Positions 33,422-40,913 of a DNA stretch of 64,000 nt are shown here, piece after piece. Each line of letters opens with the position of its first letter. The stretch's first letter is position 1. A program made the position numbers and the translations under genes. The notes beneath the pieces were generated by a model. The model ran no database searches, had not been told where the DNA came from, and saw only the letters and a program-made list of their open reading frames with translations. Source of the DNA: Hymenobacter sediminicola (GTDB lineage Bacteria > Bacteroidota > Bacteroidia > Cytophagales > Hymenobacteraceae); NCBI RefSeq assembly GCF_014250515.1, contig NZ_CP060202.1, forward strand, positions 1,981,001 through 2,045,000, given 5' to 3'.

Positions 33422-33600
33422 AGATACACAAGTGATTCACTACTAAGCAGCCACAAGAAAGCCTGTTGCTTCGTATAAAGCAAGGCCCTTGCTGCCGCAA
33501 CTGCTTTATCATCTTGCCTTGGGCGCTTGCGTGGTTCTAAGCCGCCAGATAAGTAGGATCCGCAACTCAGTTGAGCGTATGCCACATGATAGGACTACAA

Positions 33601-33637
33601 ACAAAACGCCCGCTACTGCTGGTAGCGGGCGTTTTGT
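33601..33637. terminator. Perfect 16-bp terminator hairpin
   Basis: ACAAAACGCCCGCTAC and GTAGCGGGCGTTTTGT pair exactly around TGCTG. It ends 19 bases after the S46 peptidase stop codon (minus strand) and has T-rich flanks in both directions. Confidence 0.9.
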
Positions 33638-33656
33638 ATAGCGGCTTGGCAGAAGC

Positions 33657-35918
33657 TTAACTGGCTTTCTGGCGGGCGGGCTTGCGCTTTATCTTTTCCA
33701 GTTTCTTATCTGAGCCAGTTGGGGCAGTTGCGTCGTTGGCAGCACCTACCAGGGTCATTTCCTTCACCAGGTGGCCGGCACCGGCGAACTTATCAACGAC
33801 AAACAGCATGTAGCGCACGTCCAGCGTGATATTCCGAACCCGGTCGGGGTCGAACATGATATCAGACATGGTGCCCTCCCAGTTCCGGTCGAAGTTGGTG
33901 CCAATCAGCTCCCCCCGGCCGTTGATGACAGGTGAGCCGGAGTTGCCGCCGGTGGTGTGGTTAGTGGCAATGAAGGCCACCGGCACCGAGCCTTTGTAGG
34001 CATATGGACCGTAGTCCTTGGCATTGTATAGTTCCACGAGGCGGGCTGGCACCTCAAACTCGGGGTTTGTAGGGTCAGCCTTTTCCATGATACCGTCGAG
34101 GGTGGTGTAGAAGTCATACTTCGTGCCGTCGGCAGGATTATAAGGCTGCACCTGGCCGTAGGCTACGCGAAGCGTGGAGTTGGCATCGGGGTAGAACTTG
34201 CGTTGCGTCTGCTGCTGGCGCAGGCCAGCCACGTAGGTGCGCTGCAATAGCGCAATGTTGTCGGTGGCAGTGGTGTAAGTGGGCAGGATGGCCGTTTTAT
34301 AGTTGTTGATGATGGCCGCCGCCAGCTGGGCTGCCGGGTCGTCGAGCAAGGCGCGGGCATTGCCCTTGGCTACCTCGCTGAGCACAGCTTGGGCGCCGGC
34401 CTCGCTCGTCAGGCGCGACTTGCTATAGAGCTGCTCTACATAGGCGTTCCAGCCACCTTTAGCGGCATACTGCTTCTGCATGTTCTTTACATAAGCGGGC
34501 AGCAGCGCAGCGGGCGTACCGTTGGCGTAGAGTGGGAGCAGAGCAGCAGCTACCTTCTGGTCGGTGGCAGGAGTAGTGTTCTTAAAGAAGTTGACAGTAC
34601 CTGCGCGGGCTTTCTCCACGGCTGCGTTCAGCTCAGCAGCAGCCACTTTTTTCTCGGCCATTTCGGCCAGCGGGAGCAGGCTGTTGGCATAGGCCAGCAA
34701 CTCAATGCCCAGCGCGGCTTCGGTCACGTAGTCACGGGCCAGGGTGTAGTCGCGGCCGGTGGTATAATATTTCTGGAGCTGCGGCAGCAGATTGGCGTAA
34801 GTGGCGCGGCGGGCATCGTCACCGGAGGAGGCCCACTGCTGGAATACAGCTTCCTGCTCCTGTTTGCGCGTTACGGCGTCAAGCTTTTTCAGGCCGCGTA
34901 CCTCACCAATCCACTTCTTCCAATAGTTGGCAATGCTGGCATACTTGGCTGCGTACTGGATACGCACCCGGTCGGATGCTTTCATATCAGTATCGAGCAC
35001 CTTCAGCTTAGCTTCCCGAATCCGGATTTTAGCTGGGTCCGACACCGAGTAAATTTCATCCACTCCCCACGAAGTCAAATACTCGTTGGTGCGGCCCGGG
35101 AAGCCGAATACCAGCGTGAAGTCGCCGGGCTGCACGCCAGCCAGCGAGATGGGCAAATGGTGGCGCGGCTTGAACGGCACATTCTGGGCCGAATATGGTG
35201 CGGGCTTGTTGTCGGGGCCGGCATAGATACGGAAGATGCTGAAGTCGCCGGTGTGGCGGGGCCAGGCCCAGTTGTCGGTATCACCCCCAAATTTGCCGAT
35301 GCTGCTCGGGGGCGCGCCCACCAGACGGATATCCTGGAACACTTCCGTCACAAACATATAATACTCGTTGCCATTGAAAAACGGCCGGATAAATGACTGG
35401 TAGTGCGTGCCTTGCACAGCAGCCTGCGCAATGCGCTGGATGTTGGCCTGCACCAGCTTTTCGCGGTCGGCCTCCTGTATGTTCTGGGTCGGAACGCCGG
35501 TCAGAACCTGACTGGTCACGTCCTCCATTCGCACGATGAAGGTGGCCGTGAGGCCCGGATTGGTCAGCTCCTGCTCCCGGTTCATGGCCCAGTAGCCCTT
35601 CGTGAGGTAATCATTCTCCACCGATGAGTGCTGCTGAATCTGGCCGTAGCCGCAATGGTGATTGGTAAGCAGTAGGCCCTGGTCGGAAATGATTTCGCCG
35701 GTGCAGCCACCGCCAAACTGTACCACGGCGTCTTTCAGGCTACCTTGGTTGATGGAGTAAATCTGGTCGGCGGTGAGCTTGAGGCCCTTGCTCTGCATAT
35801 CGGCCTCGTTGAGTTGCTTGAGCAGTAGCGGCAGCCACATGCCCTCATCGGCGCGGGCCTGGGGCAGGAAGGAAAGAAACGTAAGGGCCAGCAGCGCCAG
35901 CCGCGAAGTAATGCGCAT
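33657..35918 (-). CDS. S46-family dipeptidyl-peptidase, DPP11-like (acidic P1)
   Basis: The 753-residue periplasmic serine exopeptidase removes dipeptides from peptides. A signal peptide ends near ARADEGMWLP. Catalytic residues are in LLLTNHHCGYG (His87/88), GGDTDNWAWPRHTGDFSI (Asp, near 230) and GGNSGSPVING (Ser, near 657). The segment TNFDRNWEG places an arginine near 676, the position where DPP11 has Arg and DPP7 has Gly, so preference for Asp/Glu at P1 is inferred. Length fits the family (about 720). A TATCTTTG promoter lies 26 bases before the ATG, and a perfect hairpin terminates it. Confidence 0.9.
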   Translation of the reverse strand: MRITSRLALLALTFLSFLPQARADEGMWLPLLLKQLNEADMQSKGLKLTADQIYSINQGSLKDAVVQFGGGCTGEIISDQGLLLTNHHCGYGQIQQHSSVENDYLTKGYWAMNREQELTNPGLTATFIVRMEDVTSQVLTGVPTQNIQEADREKLVQANIQRIAQAAVQGTHYQSFIRPFFNGNEYYMFVTEVFQDIRLVGAPPSSIGKFGGDTDNWAWPRHTGDFSIFRIYAGPDNKPAPYSAQNVPFKPRHHLPISLAGVQPGDFTLVFGFPGRTNEYLTSWGVDEIYSVSDPAKIRIREAKLKVLDTDMKASDRVRIQYAAKYASIANYWKKWIGEVRGLKKLDAVTRKQEQEAVFQQWASSGDDARRATYANLLPQLQKYYTTGRDYTLARDYVTEAALGIELLAYANSLLPLAEMAEKKVAAAELNAAVEKARAGTVNFFKNTTPATDQKVAAALLPLYANGTPAALLPAYVKNMQKQYAAKGGWNAYVEQLYSKSRLTSEAGAQAVLSEVAKGNARALLDDPAAQLAAAIINNYKTAILPTYTTATDNIALLQRTYVAGLRQQQTQRKFYPDANSTLRVAYGQVQPYNPADGTKYDFYTTLDGIMEKADPTNPEFEVPARLVELYNAKDYGPYAYKGSVPVAFIATNHTTGGNSGSPVINGRGELIGTNFDRNWEGTMSDIMFDPDRVRNITLDVRYMLFVVDKFAGAGHLVKEMTLVGAANDATAPTGSDKKLEKIKRKPARQKAS

Positions 35919-35943
35919 AAGAGGGGAATTGGTGGGCGAAACG

Positions 35944-35951
35944 CAAAGATA
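35944..35951 (-). promoter_or_regulatory. TATCTTTG -7 box of the S46 peptidase gene
   Basis: An exact TAnnTTTG match on the minus strand, 25 bases before the ATG at 35918, predicts a short leader of about 20 bases. Confidence 0.6.
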
Positions 35952-36009
35952 ACCAGCCAGGGGAGCCGGCAGAAGTCAGACGCTTATTTGGGAGAAAGGA
36001 TGCACAAAA

Positions 36010-36038
36010 AAGCCCAGTCTACACTGTAGGCTGGGCTT
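36010..36038. terminator. Terminator hairpin after the YkvA-like gene
   Basis: AAGCCCAG-t-CTACA pairs with TGTAG-g-CTGGGCTT. On the minus strand it runs into six T residues. It is 20 bases after the stop codon at 36059. Confidence 0.8.
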
Positions 36039-36058
36039 CTAAATAAAGTCAGGCTGGC

Positions 36059-36580
36059 TTACGAATGCCCCAGCTCAGCTACAGCCGGCGCGTTCTGGGT
36101 GTTGGTATTGGAGGCCGCCGGATTTCTGGAAGCCGCTGGAATGTCGTCGGTTTCTTCGGCAGCGTGGGTTTTTTCCCACTCCCGGAAGCGCAGTATTTCG
36201 CCCTGGAATTTCTCAATAAACCAGCTGATTAGGGCCAGATCATCGAGGAAACCTACCACGGGGATAAAATCAGGCACCAGATCTACGGGGGAAAGTGTGT
36301 AGAGCAGCACACCCAACGCCGATACCACGGTGCTGGTTTCTACCTGCCGATACTCGCCGCTCACGTAGTTGCGCACCAAGCGCACCAGCGTACGGCCCAC
36401 GTCGAATACCTGCTTAAACTTGTTGTCGCCGCTTTCCTTGCTGGCGAGCTTGTTGGCCACTTCGTTCAGCACCAACACCACCTTGAACGGGCGACCGAGC
36501 AACTTGCCGGCACGGTTGAGAAAGACGCTGAACAGCGCGTTTTTGGAAATGGAAAGGCCTTTTTCGACGAGTGAAGACAT
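36059..36580 (-). CDS. YkvA/DUF1232 family membrane-associated protein
   Basis: The 173-residue protein has the YkvA signature LLYTLSPVDLVPDFIPVVGFLDDLALISW at about 95-123, which forms a hydrophobic helical hairpin. N-terminal amphipathic helices and a polar Asn/Ala-rich tail follow. The family is widespread and its function is unknown. It is a single gene with its own terminator. Confidence 0.85.
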   Translation of the reverse strand: MSSLVEKGLSISKNALFSVFLNRAGKLLGRPFKVVLVLNEVANKLASKESGDNKFKQVFDVGRTLVRLVRNYVSGEYRQVETSTVVSALGVLLYTLSPVDLVPDFIPVVGFLDDLALISWFIEKFQGEILRFREWEKTHAAEETDDIPAASRNPAASNTNTQNAPAVAELGHS

Positions 36581-36678
36581 AGTAGATGGTAAAATGACAG
36601 GGAATGAATGGCTCTACGGCTTCTGGTAATGCGGAGTTATAGAGAGTTGCTACGGGCCTTGTAAGAGGAAATTTGTGT

Positions 36679-36686
36679 TACGTTTG
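36679..36686 (+). promoter_or_regulatory. TTG-N17-TACGTTTG promoter 4 bases before dinB-like start
   Basis: TACGTTTG ends 4 bases before the ATG at 36691, and a TTG at 36659-36661 lies 17 bases upstream of the box. This decides the start in favour of 36691 over an in-frame ATG at 36673, which lies upstream of the box. Confidence 0.6.
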
Positions 36687-36690
36687 CCGC

Positions 36691-37221
36691 ATGAGCCACA
36701 TCACGCCACCCGCCGCCACCGAGTATGCCCCGTACTACGGTACCTATGTCCGCCTTGTCACCGGCGACCCGCTGGCAGCCCTACAGGCCCAGCCGGCCGA
36801 ATTGCGCCACCTGTTAACAGGCCTGACGGAGGAGCAGGGGCAGTTTCGGTATGCCCCCGGCAAATGGAGTATCAAGGAAATGCTGGTGCATATGATTGAT
36901 ACAGAGCGCATTTTCGCTTACCGCGCCCTGCGTATTGCCCGCGGCGACACTACGCCGCTACCCGGCTTCGAGCAGGATGACTATGTGCCTGCTTCCGAAG
37001 CTGATGCCCGCTCTCTGACCAGCATTCTGCACGAATACGACACTGTGCGGGCGGCTACGCTGAGCCTGCTTGAGTCGTTGAGCGAGGCGCAGCTGAGCCG
37101 GCAGGGAACGGCCAGCGGCCAGCCTGTGAGCGTACGGGCCATGAATTTCATTATTGCCGGGCATGAAGCGCATCATCTGCATATATTGCAGGAGCGGTAT
37201 CTGCCACTGCTGGCAGCTTAG
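36691..37221 (+). CDS. DinB-family metal-binding protein
   Basis: The 176-residue four-helix protein has the DinB/YfiT metal-site pattern: LVHMIDTERIFAYRALR (about 71-87) and, near the C-terminus, GHEAHHLHILQERYLP. The three histidines should bind a divalent metal. Such proteins include thiol-dependent S-transferases (for example mycothiol or bacillithiol linked), but substrate is not predictable here. The promoter box sits 4 bases before the ATG. Confidence 0.85.
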   Translation: MSHITPPAATEYAPYYGTYVRLVTGDPLAALQAQPAELRHLLTGLTEEQGQFRYAPGKWSIKEMLVHMIDTERIFAYRALRIARGDTTPLPGFEQDDYVPASEADARSLTSILHEYDTVRAATLSLLESLSEAQLSRQGTASGQPVSVRAMNFIIAGHEAHHLHILQERYLPLLAA

Positions 37222-37295
37222 CGCGCCGTTGGGCAACACACTGGCCGCCGGCAGCGTTATGCTGTCAAGTTCTCACCCTCCAATTTCCTACTATC

Positions 37296-37412
37296 ATGGC
37301 TAAAGCACAGGAACCCCGCAAAGAAAAGAAGAAAGAGCCGGCCAAAACCACTAAGGAAAAGAAGGCCGCCAAAGACGAGAAAAAGGCCCTAAAGGCTCGT
37401 CAGCAAGACTAA
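37296..37412 (+). CDS. Lysine-rich mini-protein, 38 residues
   Basis: A short ATG frame encodes MAKAQEPRKEKKKEPAKTT followed by more Lys/Ala/Glu and ends in ARQQD. Nearly half of the residues are lysine or glutamate and there is no hydrophobic residue cluster, so it should be disordered and basic, possibly nucleic-acid or ribosome associated. It starts 75 bases after the dinB-like stop codon. A perfect 21-bp terminator overlaps its TAA stop codon, which argues that it is a real, transcribed gene. The family is unknown to me. Confidence 0.6.
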   Translation: MAKAQEPRKEKKKEPAKTTKEKKAAKDEKKALKARQQD

Positions 37413-37458
37413 GCTAAAAAAGCCCCTCTATCCGAAAATAGAGGGGCTTTTTTAGCTT
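37411..37458. terminator. Perfect 21-bp bidirectional terminator
   Basis: Arms 37411-37431 and 37438-37458 are exact inverted copies around CCGAAA, with A and T tracts on either side of the AGCCCCTCTAT core. The left arm includes the last two bases of the mini-protein stop codon, and the right arm ends inside the last codon of the convergent AlbA-domain gene. Confidence 0.92.
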
Positions 37459-38089
37459 ATAGCGTGTAGTAAACTTCCTTCTCTTTGTCGTGGTGCTTAA
37501 GGTAGCCGTGCAGCGTGAGCTTGATGAGGATACGGTAGGCGCGCCGCTTCCCAATGTTGAGCAGCTTCATATACTGCGCCAACGTGATGCGCGAGTGGCT
37601 ACCCAGATAGTCCAGCACCGCTAGCTCATCTTTATTGAGCGGCAGCTTTTCCAGGCGGGGCATTTCCAGGTCCTCATGGCGCTGCAGGGCTTTCTCAGTG
37701 AGCTGACTGGTTTGCACACTTTCGTCGCGTACGCGCACGTAGCCGCGCCAGTCGCCCTCCGCCACCTGGGCGCGGTGCGGCTTGTGCGCACTTTCAGGCA
37801 CCGTCACGATGAGGACGGTGCGGCCGTCTTCCTCCCATTCTTTGATGTAAAGCGTTAGCGCGGGTTCTACGTAGTGTAGCGCCGCCTGGCGCAGCAGGTA
37901 GATTTCCTCCTCCGCGTCGCGTACGCCCACAATACGGCCATCATCTTCTACGCCTATCAGCACCTGGCCGCCATGCGTGTTGGCCAGCGAGGCCAACGTG
38001 CGTGAAATGCGCGACGGATGCGTGGTTTTCTTCTTGAATTCCAGCTGTTCGCCTTCACCCTGGCGAATGAGTTCCTGCAAATCAGTCAT
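37457..38089 (-). CDS. AlbA-domain/Schlafen-like DNA-binding protein with winged helix
   Basis: The 210-residue protein has an N-terminal AlbA_2 domain (EGEQLEFKKKT, ISRTLASLANTHGGQVLIGVEDDG, IVGV; about 10-110). The C-terminal winged helix (DELAVLDYLGSHSRITLAQYMKLL; about 150-210) should contact DNA. These proteins are taken to be transcription regulators or ATP-binding modulators. The ATG at 38089 (MTDLQELIRQGEGEQ) fits the family start. It is convergent with the mini-protein gene across the 21-bp terminator. Confidence 0.85.
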   Translation of the reverse strand: MTDLQELIRQGEGEQLEFKKKTTHPSRISRTLASLANTHGGQVLIGVEDDGRIVGVRDAEEEIYLLRQAALHYVEPALTLYIKEWEEDGRTVLIVTVPESAHKPHRAQVAEGDWRGYVRVRDESVQTSQLTEKALQRHEDLEMPRLEKLPLNKDELAVLDYLGSHSRITLAQYMKLLNIGKRRAYRILIKLTLHGYLKHHDKEKEVYYTL

Positions 38090-38153
38090 GGGAAATAGTA
38101 TAGAGGAGGCGTACCGACAACCGACTTCTGTATAGAATTGTCTTGGCAGGAAC

Positions 38154-39026
38154 CTATGAAATGCCGGTTTCTTCCTCCGAAATACGCCAGAGCCGGGCGG
38201 CCTCCGTGCGGCTCTGCGAGCGGGAAGAGCAGCGGCCGGGCCGCAGATTTTTGAAGTACACACCGCTCACGCGGGCCACTTCCGGGGCCGTAGCCAGATA
38301 CAAACTGGTGCGGGCACCTTGCTCCGGGCTGATCATAAACGGCTTGGCCGGCCACCACAGCGCTTTCATGCCCCAAGAGCTGCCCGGATGCACCAAGCCT
38401 GTATCAACCAGGCCCGGATGCAGACAGTTAGCCGTCACGTTAGTAAGCTCCAGCCGGTGAGACAACTCGTTGGTGAATAAAATATTAGCCAGCTTGGAGT
38501 CGGCGTAAGCCGTGAGCCAGCTGTACTTTTCTGGATTATTGCGCGCCTCCTGTAGTGGTTCAATCTCACCCAGCCAATGTGCTTCCGATGCAACCGTTAC
38601 TATCCGCGCGCTTTGGGCTTCGCTCAACAGGGGCAGCAGCAGGTTGGTCAGGGCAAAAACGGCCAGATGGTTCGTCGCCCAGCTCAACTCATGGCCCTCT
38701 TCCGTGACGGTGAGTGGGCCCGGCATAATCCCGGCGTTATTGACCAGGATGTCGAGCTGGCTATGGTCGCGCTGCATGTCAGCGGCCAGATTGCGGACGT
38801 TGGCCAGCAGTGACAAATCTGTGAGGCGAACTTCCAGCTGGGCTTCCGGTACAGCAAACTGAATGGCGGCGCGGGCTCGTTCAGCCTTATCGGGGTTGCG
38901 GGCCACTAGTACCACACGTGCCCCGCGGCGGGCCAGCTCCCGGGCCGTCACCAGCCCAATACCACTGCTGGCGCCCGTAACCAATGCCGTTTTTCCGTGT
39001 AAGGAAGAAATAGAAGAAGCGGCCAT
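38154..39026 (-). CDS. Short-chain dehydrogenase (retinol dehydrogenase-like)
   Basis: The 290-residue enzyme has TGASSGIGLVTARELARRG (about 16-34), the NNAGIMPGPL stretch and the YADSKLANILF catalytic site (YxxxK). The profile is of the RDH/WWOX-type group (ATNHLAVFALTNLLLPLL), with an unknown carbonyl or alcohol substrate. It ends in EEETGIS. It lies 64 bases upstream of the AlbA-domain gene on the same strand, so an operon is possible. Confidence 0.85.
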   Translation of the reverse strand: MAASSISSLHGKTALVTGASSGIGLVTARELARRGARVVLVARNPDKAERARAAIQFAVPEAQLEVRLTDLSLLANVRNLAADMQRDHSQLDILVNNAGIMPGPLTVTEEGHELSWATNHLAVFALTNLLLPLLSEAQSARIVTVASEAHWLGEIEPLQEARNNPEKYSWLTAYADSKLANILFTNELSHRLELTNVTANCLHPGLVDTGLVHPGSSWGMKALWWPAKPFMISPEQGARTSLYLATAPEVARVSGVYFKNLRPGRCSSRSQSRTEAARLWRISEEETGIS

Positions 39027-39166
39027 GCGCAGAAAAAGGGAAGCGAAGAGAAGAAAAATACTGGCCAGCCGGCCGACATAGGTGCGTTAACGAAAAACTA
39101 CCGGGTAGAAGTTCTGCCAATGTGCTGCCGGACGCCTACAAGCTACGCACCTGATACTAGCCAGCC

Positions 39167-39207
39167 ACTAAAAATGCCGCCCCATTTCTGGAAGCGGCAT
39201 TTTTAGT
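39167..39207. terminator. Terminator hairpin of the DUF3127 gene
   Basis: ACTAAAAATGCCGC and GCGGCATTTTTAGT pair exactly around a 13-base loop. It is 25 bases after the stop codon on the minus strand. Confidence 0.85.
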
Positions 39208-39232
39208 AGTACTTAAGTTCAACAAGCGTTGC

Positions 39233-39658
39233 TTAGAAAGGTAGGTCGTTGTCGTCGTCCGAGGCAATAGGAGCGGAGGAGGCGCGCAGGTTGGGGTTCT
39301 GGTTCTGAGCCGGAGCAGCAGCCCGGGGAGCCGCTTGCTGATAGCCGCCACCGCCACCCTGTGGAGCGGCAGCGCCGCCAGCCGCTGGCTCAATGCGCCA
39401 GGCTTCCAGGTTGGTGAAGTACAGCATCTGGCCGTTTTTGTTGAAGCCGCGGCCCCGCAGGTTGAACGCAATTTTAACTTCGTCTCCTACTTTATACTGG
39501 TCGATGAGGGCAGTTTTGTCCTGCACCAGTTGGAACTTGATATGCTCAGGGTACTGGCCATCTACAACTTCCAGAACAAATTCGCGCTTGCGGAATTTCT
39601 CGCTCACCTGCTGTTCGTCGAAGATTTCGTGCAGGCGGCCGGTAGCATCGTAAGCCAT
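39233..39658 (-). CDS. DUF3127 OB-fold protein with SSB-like acidic tail
   Basis: The 141-residue protein has an OB-fold-like N-terminal domain of about 95 residues (FDEQQVSEKFRKREFVLEV, VGDEVKIAFNLRGRGFNKNG) and a Gly/Gln/Ala linker. The tail ASDDDNDLPF resembles the C-terminal tip of single-stranded DNA-binding proteins, which recruits repair proteins. DUF3127 is a Bacteroidota family with an SSB-like role suspected. A TACGTTTG promoter lies upstream. Confidence 0.85.
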   Translation of the reverse strand: MAYDATGRLHEIFDEQQVSEKFRKREFVLEVVDGQYPEHIKFQLVQDKTALIDQYKVGDEVKIAFNLRGRGFNKNGQMLYFTNLEAWRIEPAAGGAAAPQGGGGGYQQAAPRAAAPAQNQNPNLRASSAPIASDDDNDLPF

Positions 39659-39693
39659 AAGGGTAATAGTTTGTGGGGGTGAAAACAGTCTAT

Positions 39694-39701
39694 CAAACGT
39701 A
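39694..39701 (-). promoter_or_regulatory. TACGTTTG -7 box of the DUF3127 gene
   Basis: An exact TAnnTTTG match on the minus strand, 35 bases before the ATG at 39658. Confidence 0.55.
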
Positions 39702-39759
39702 CGAAAAAAAACGGGTTCCGGCTAGCCTCCTTAGCACGACTTAGCGGCAGTAGCCTACG

Positions 39760-39767
39760 TACCTTTG
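39760..39767 (+). promoter_or_regulatory. TACCTTTG -7 box of the isoaspartyl peptidase gene
   Basis: TACCTTTG matches TAnnTTTG and lies 36 bases before the ATG at 39804. The TTG inside it is in frame with the gene but should not be used as a start, because it is part of the promoter. Confidence 0.6.
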
Positions 39768-39803
39768 TCTTACGTTTCCACTTTTCTTTCTGCTGCTCTA
39801 CTT

Positions 39804-40799
39804 ATGAATTCTTCCTTCGCACTGGCCATCCATGGAGGAGCCGGCACTATCTCGCGCCAGCTGATGACGCCCGAAAAGGAGCAGGCTTACCAAGCCGCGC
39901 TCCGCCAGAGCCTGGAAGCCGGCCATGCCGTGCTACGCCAGGGTGGGCCTGCTCTTGATGCCGTGGAAGCGGCCGTGCGCAGCCTCGAAGACTGTCCGCT
40001 GTTCAACGCGGGCCGTGGTGCCGTATTCACTCACGAAGGCCACCACGAAATGGATGCCGCCATTATGGATGGCCGCAACCGGGCTGCCGGAGCTGTAGCC
40101 GGAGCCCGCTCAGTGCAAAACCCCATTCTGGCCGCCCGCCTCGTGATGGAAAAAACCGACCATGTGCTGCTGGCTTACCCTGGCGCCGACGAACTGGCCC
40201 GGGAACATGGCTTGCCTTTGCAGCCTGCCGAATACTTCTTCACTCAGCAGCGCTACGACCAGCTTCAGGAGGCGCTGCAGGAAGGCCGTATGCGCCTCGA
40301 CCACTCCGAGCCGGTACATCCCGAAACTACAGCGCCCGTTTCGGAGCCCGCCGCATTTGCCAGTAACGAAGACCCGAAAAAGAAAATGGGTACTGTGGGA
40401 GCCGTAGCCCGCGACCAGTACGGCAACCTGGCCGCCGCTACCAGCACCGGCGGCATGACCAACAAACGCTACTCCCGCATCGGCGACTCACCTATTATCG
40501 GTAGCGGTACCTTCGCCGACAACCGCACCTGCGCCATCAGCTGTACCGGTCACGGCGAGTTTTTTCTGCGGGCTGTGGTTGCGCACGATATCAGCTGCCT
40601 GATGGAATACCGCGGCCTGAGCCTGGCCGAAGCCTGCCGCGTAGTTGTGCACGACAAGCTGGCTCCCATTGGCGGCGAAGGCGGGCTGGTGGCCGTAGAT
40701 GCGGCCGGCAACATCGCCTTGCCCTTCAACTCTGAGGGAATGTATCGGGGCAGCATCGGGTCGGCTTCCGACCTCTACATTGGTATCTACAAGGACTAG
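39804..40799 (+). CDS. iaaA: Isoaspartyl peptidase / L-asparaginase (Ntn-hydrolase, T2 family)
   Basis: The 331-residue enzyme precursor cleaves isoaspartyl dipeptides and often asparagine. FALAIHGGAGTIS near the start is the T2 signature. The autocatalytic site is KMGTVGAVARDQYGN, with the nucleophile threonine near residue 197. GGMTNKRYSRIGDSPIIGSG is the conserved substrate site. It should self-cleave into alpha and beta chains. The cyanophycinase gene converges on it across a shared terminator, which suggests that beta-Asp-Arg dipeptides are its substrate here. Confidence 0.92.
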   Translation: MNSSFALAIHGGAGTISRQLMTPEKEQAYQAALRQSLEAGHAVLRQGGPALDAVEAAVRSLEDCPLFNAGRGAVFTHEGHHEMDAAIMDGRNRAAGAVAGARSVQNPILAARLVMEKTDHVLLAYPGADELAREHGLPLQPAEYFFTQQRYDQLQEALQEGRMRLDHSEPVHPETTAPVSEPAAFASNEDPKKKMGTVGAVARDQYGNLAAATSTGGMTNKRYSRIGDSPIIGSGTFADNRTCAISCTGHGEFFLRAVVAHDISCLMEYRGLSLAEACRVVVHDKLAPIGGEGGLVAVDAAGNIALPFNSEGMYRGSIGSASDLYIGIYKD

Positions 40800-40862
40800 C
40801 GTGCCGGGCGTTTTCTGGGCCTATATATATAAGGAGTAGCCTGCCACTGTACGCAGGACATA

Positions 40863-40898
40863 AAAAGGGCTCGTATCCTGCAGGATATGAGCCCTTTT
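40863..40898. terminator. Near-palindromic bidirectional terminator
   Basis: AAAAGGGCTC-g-TATCC pairs with GGATA-t-GAGCCCTTTT. It lies between the converging iaaA and cphB genes and has A and T tracts for both directions. Confidence 0.85.
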
Positions 40899-40913
40899 GC
40901 TTTTGAAAATGGC

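Noticed and set aside
33470..33512. Possible small structured RNA (ATAAAGCA...TGCTTTAT) upstream of the secreted-protein gene
   Set aside because: The arms are only 8 bp, the fold matches no known RNA, and no promoter or terminator frames it.
39765..39803. TTG start for the isoaspartyl peptidase
   Set aside because: The TTG is part of the TACCTTTG promoter box. The ATG at 39804 begins the family's conserved N-terminus.
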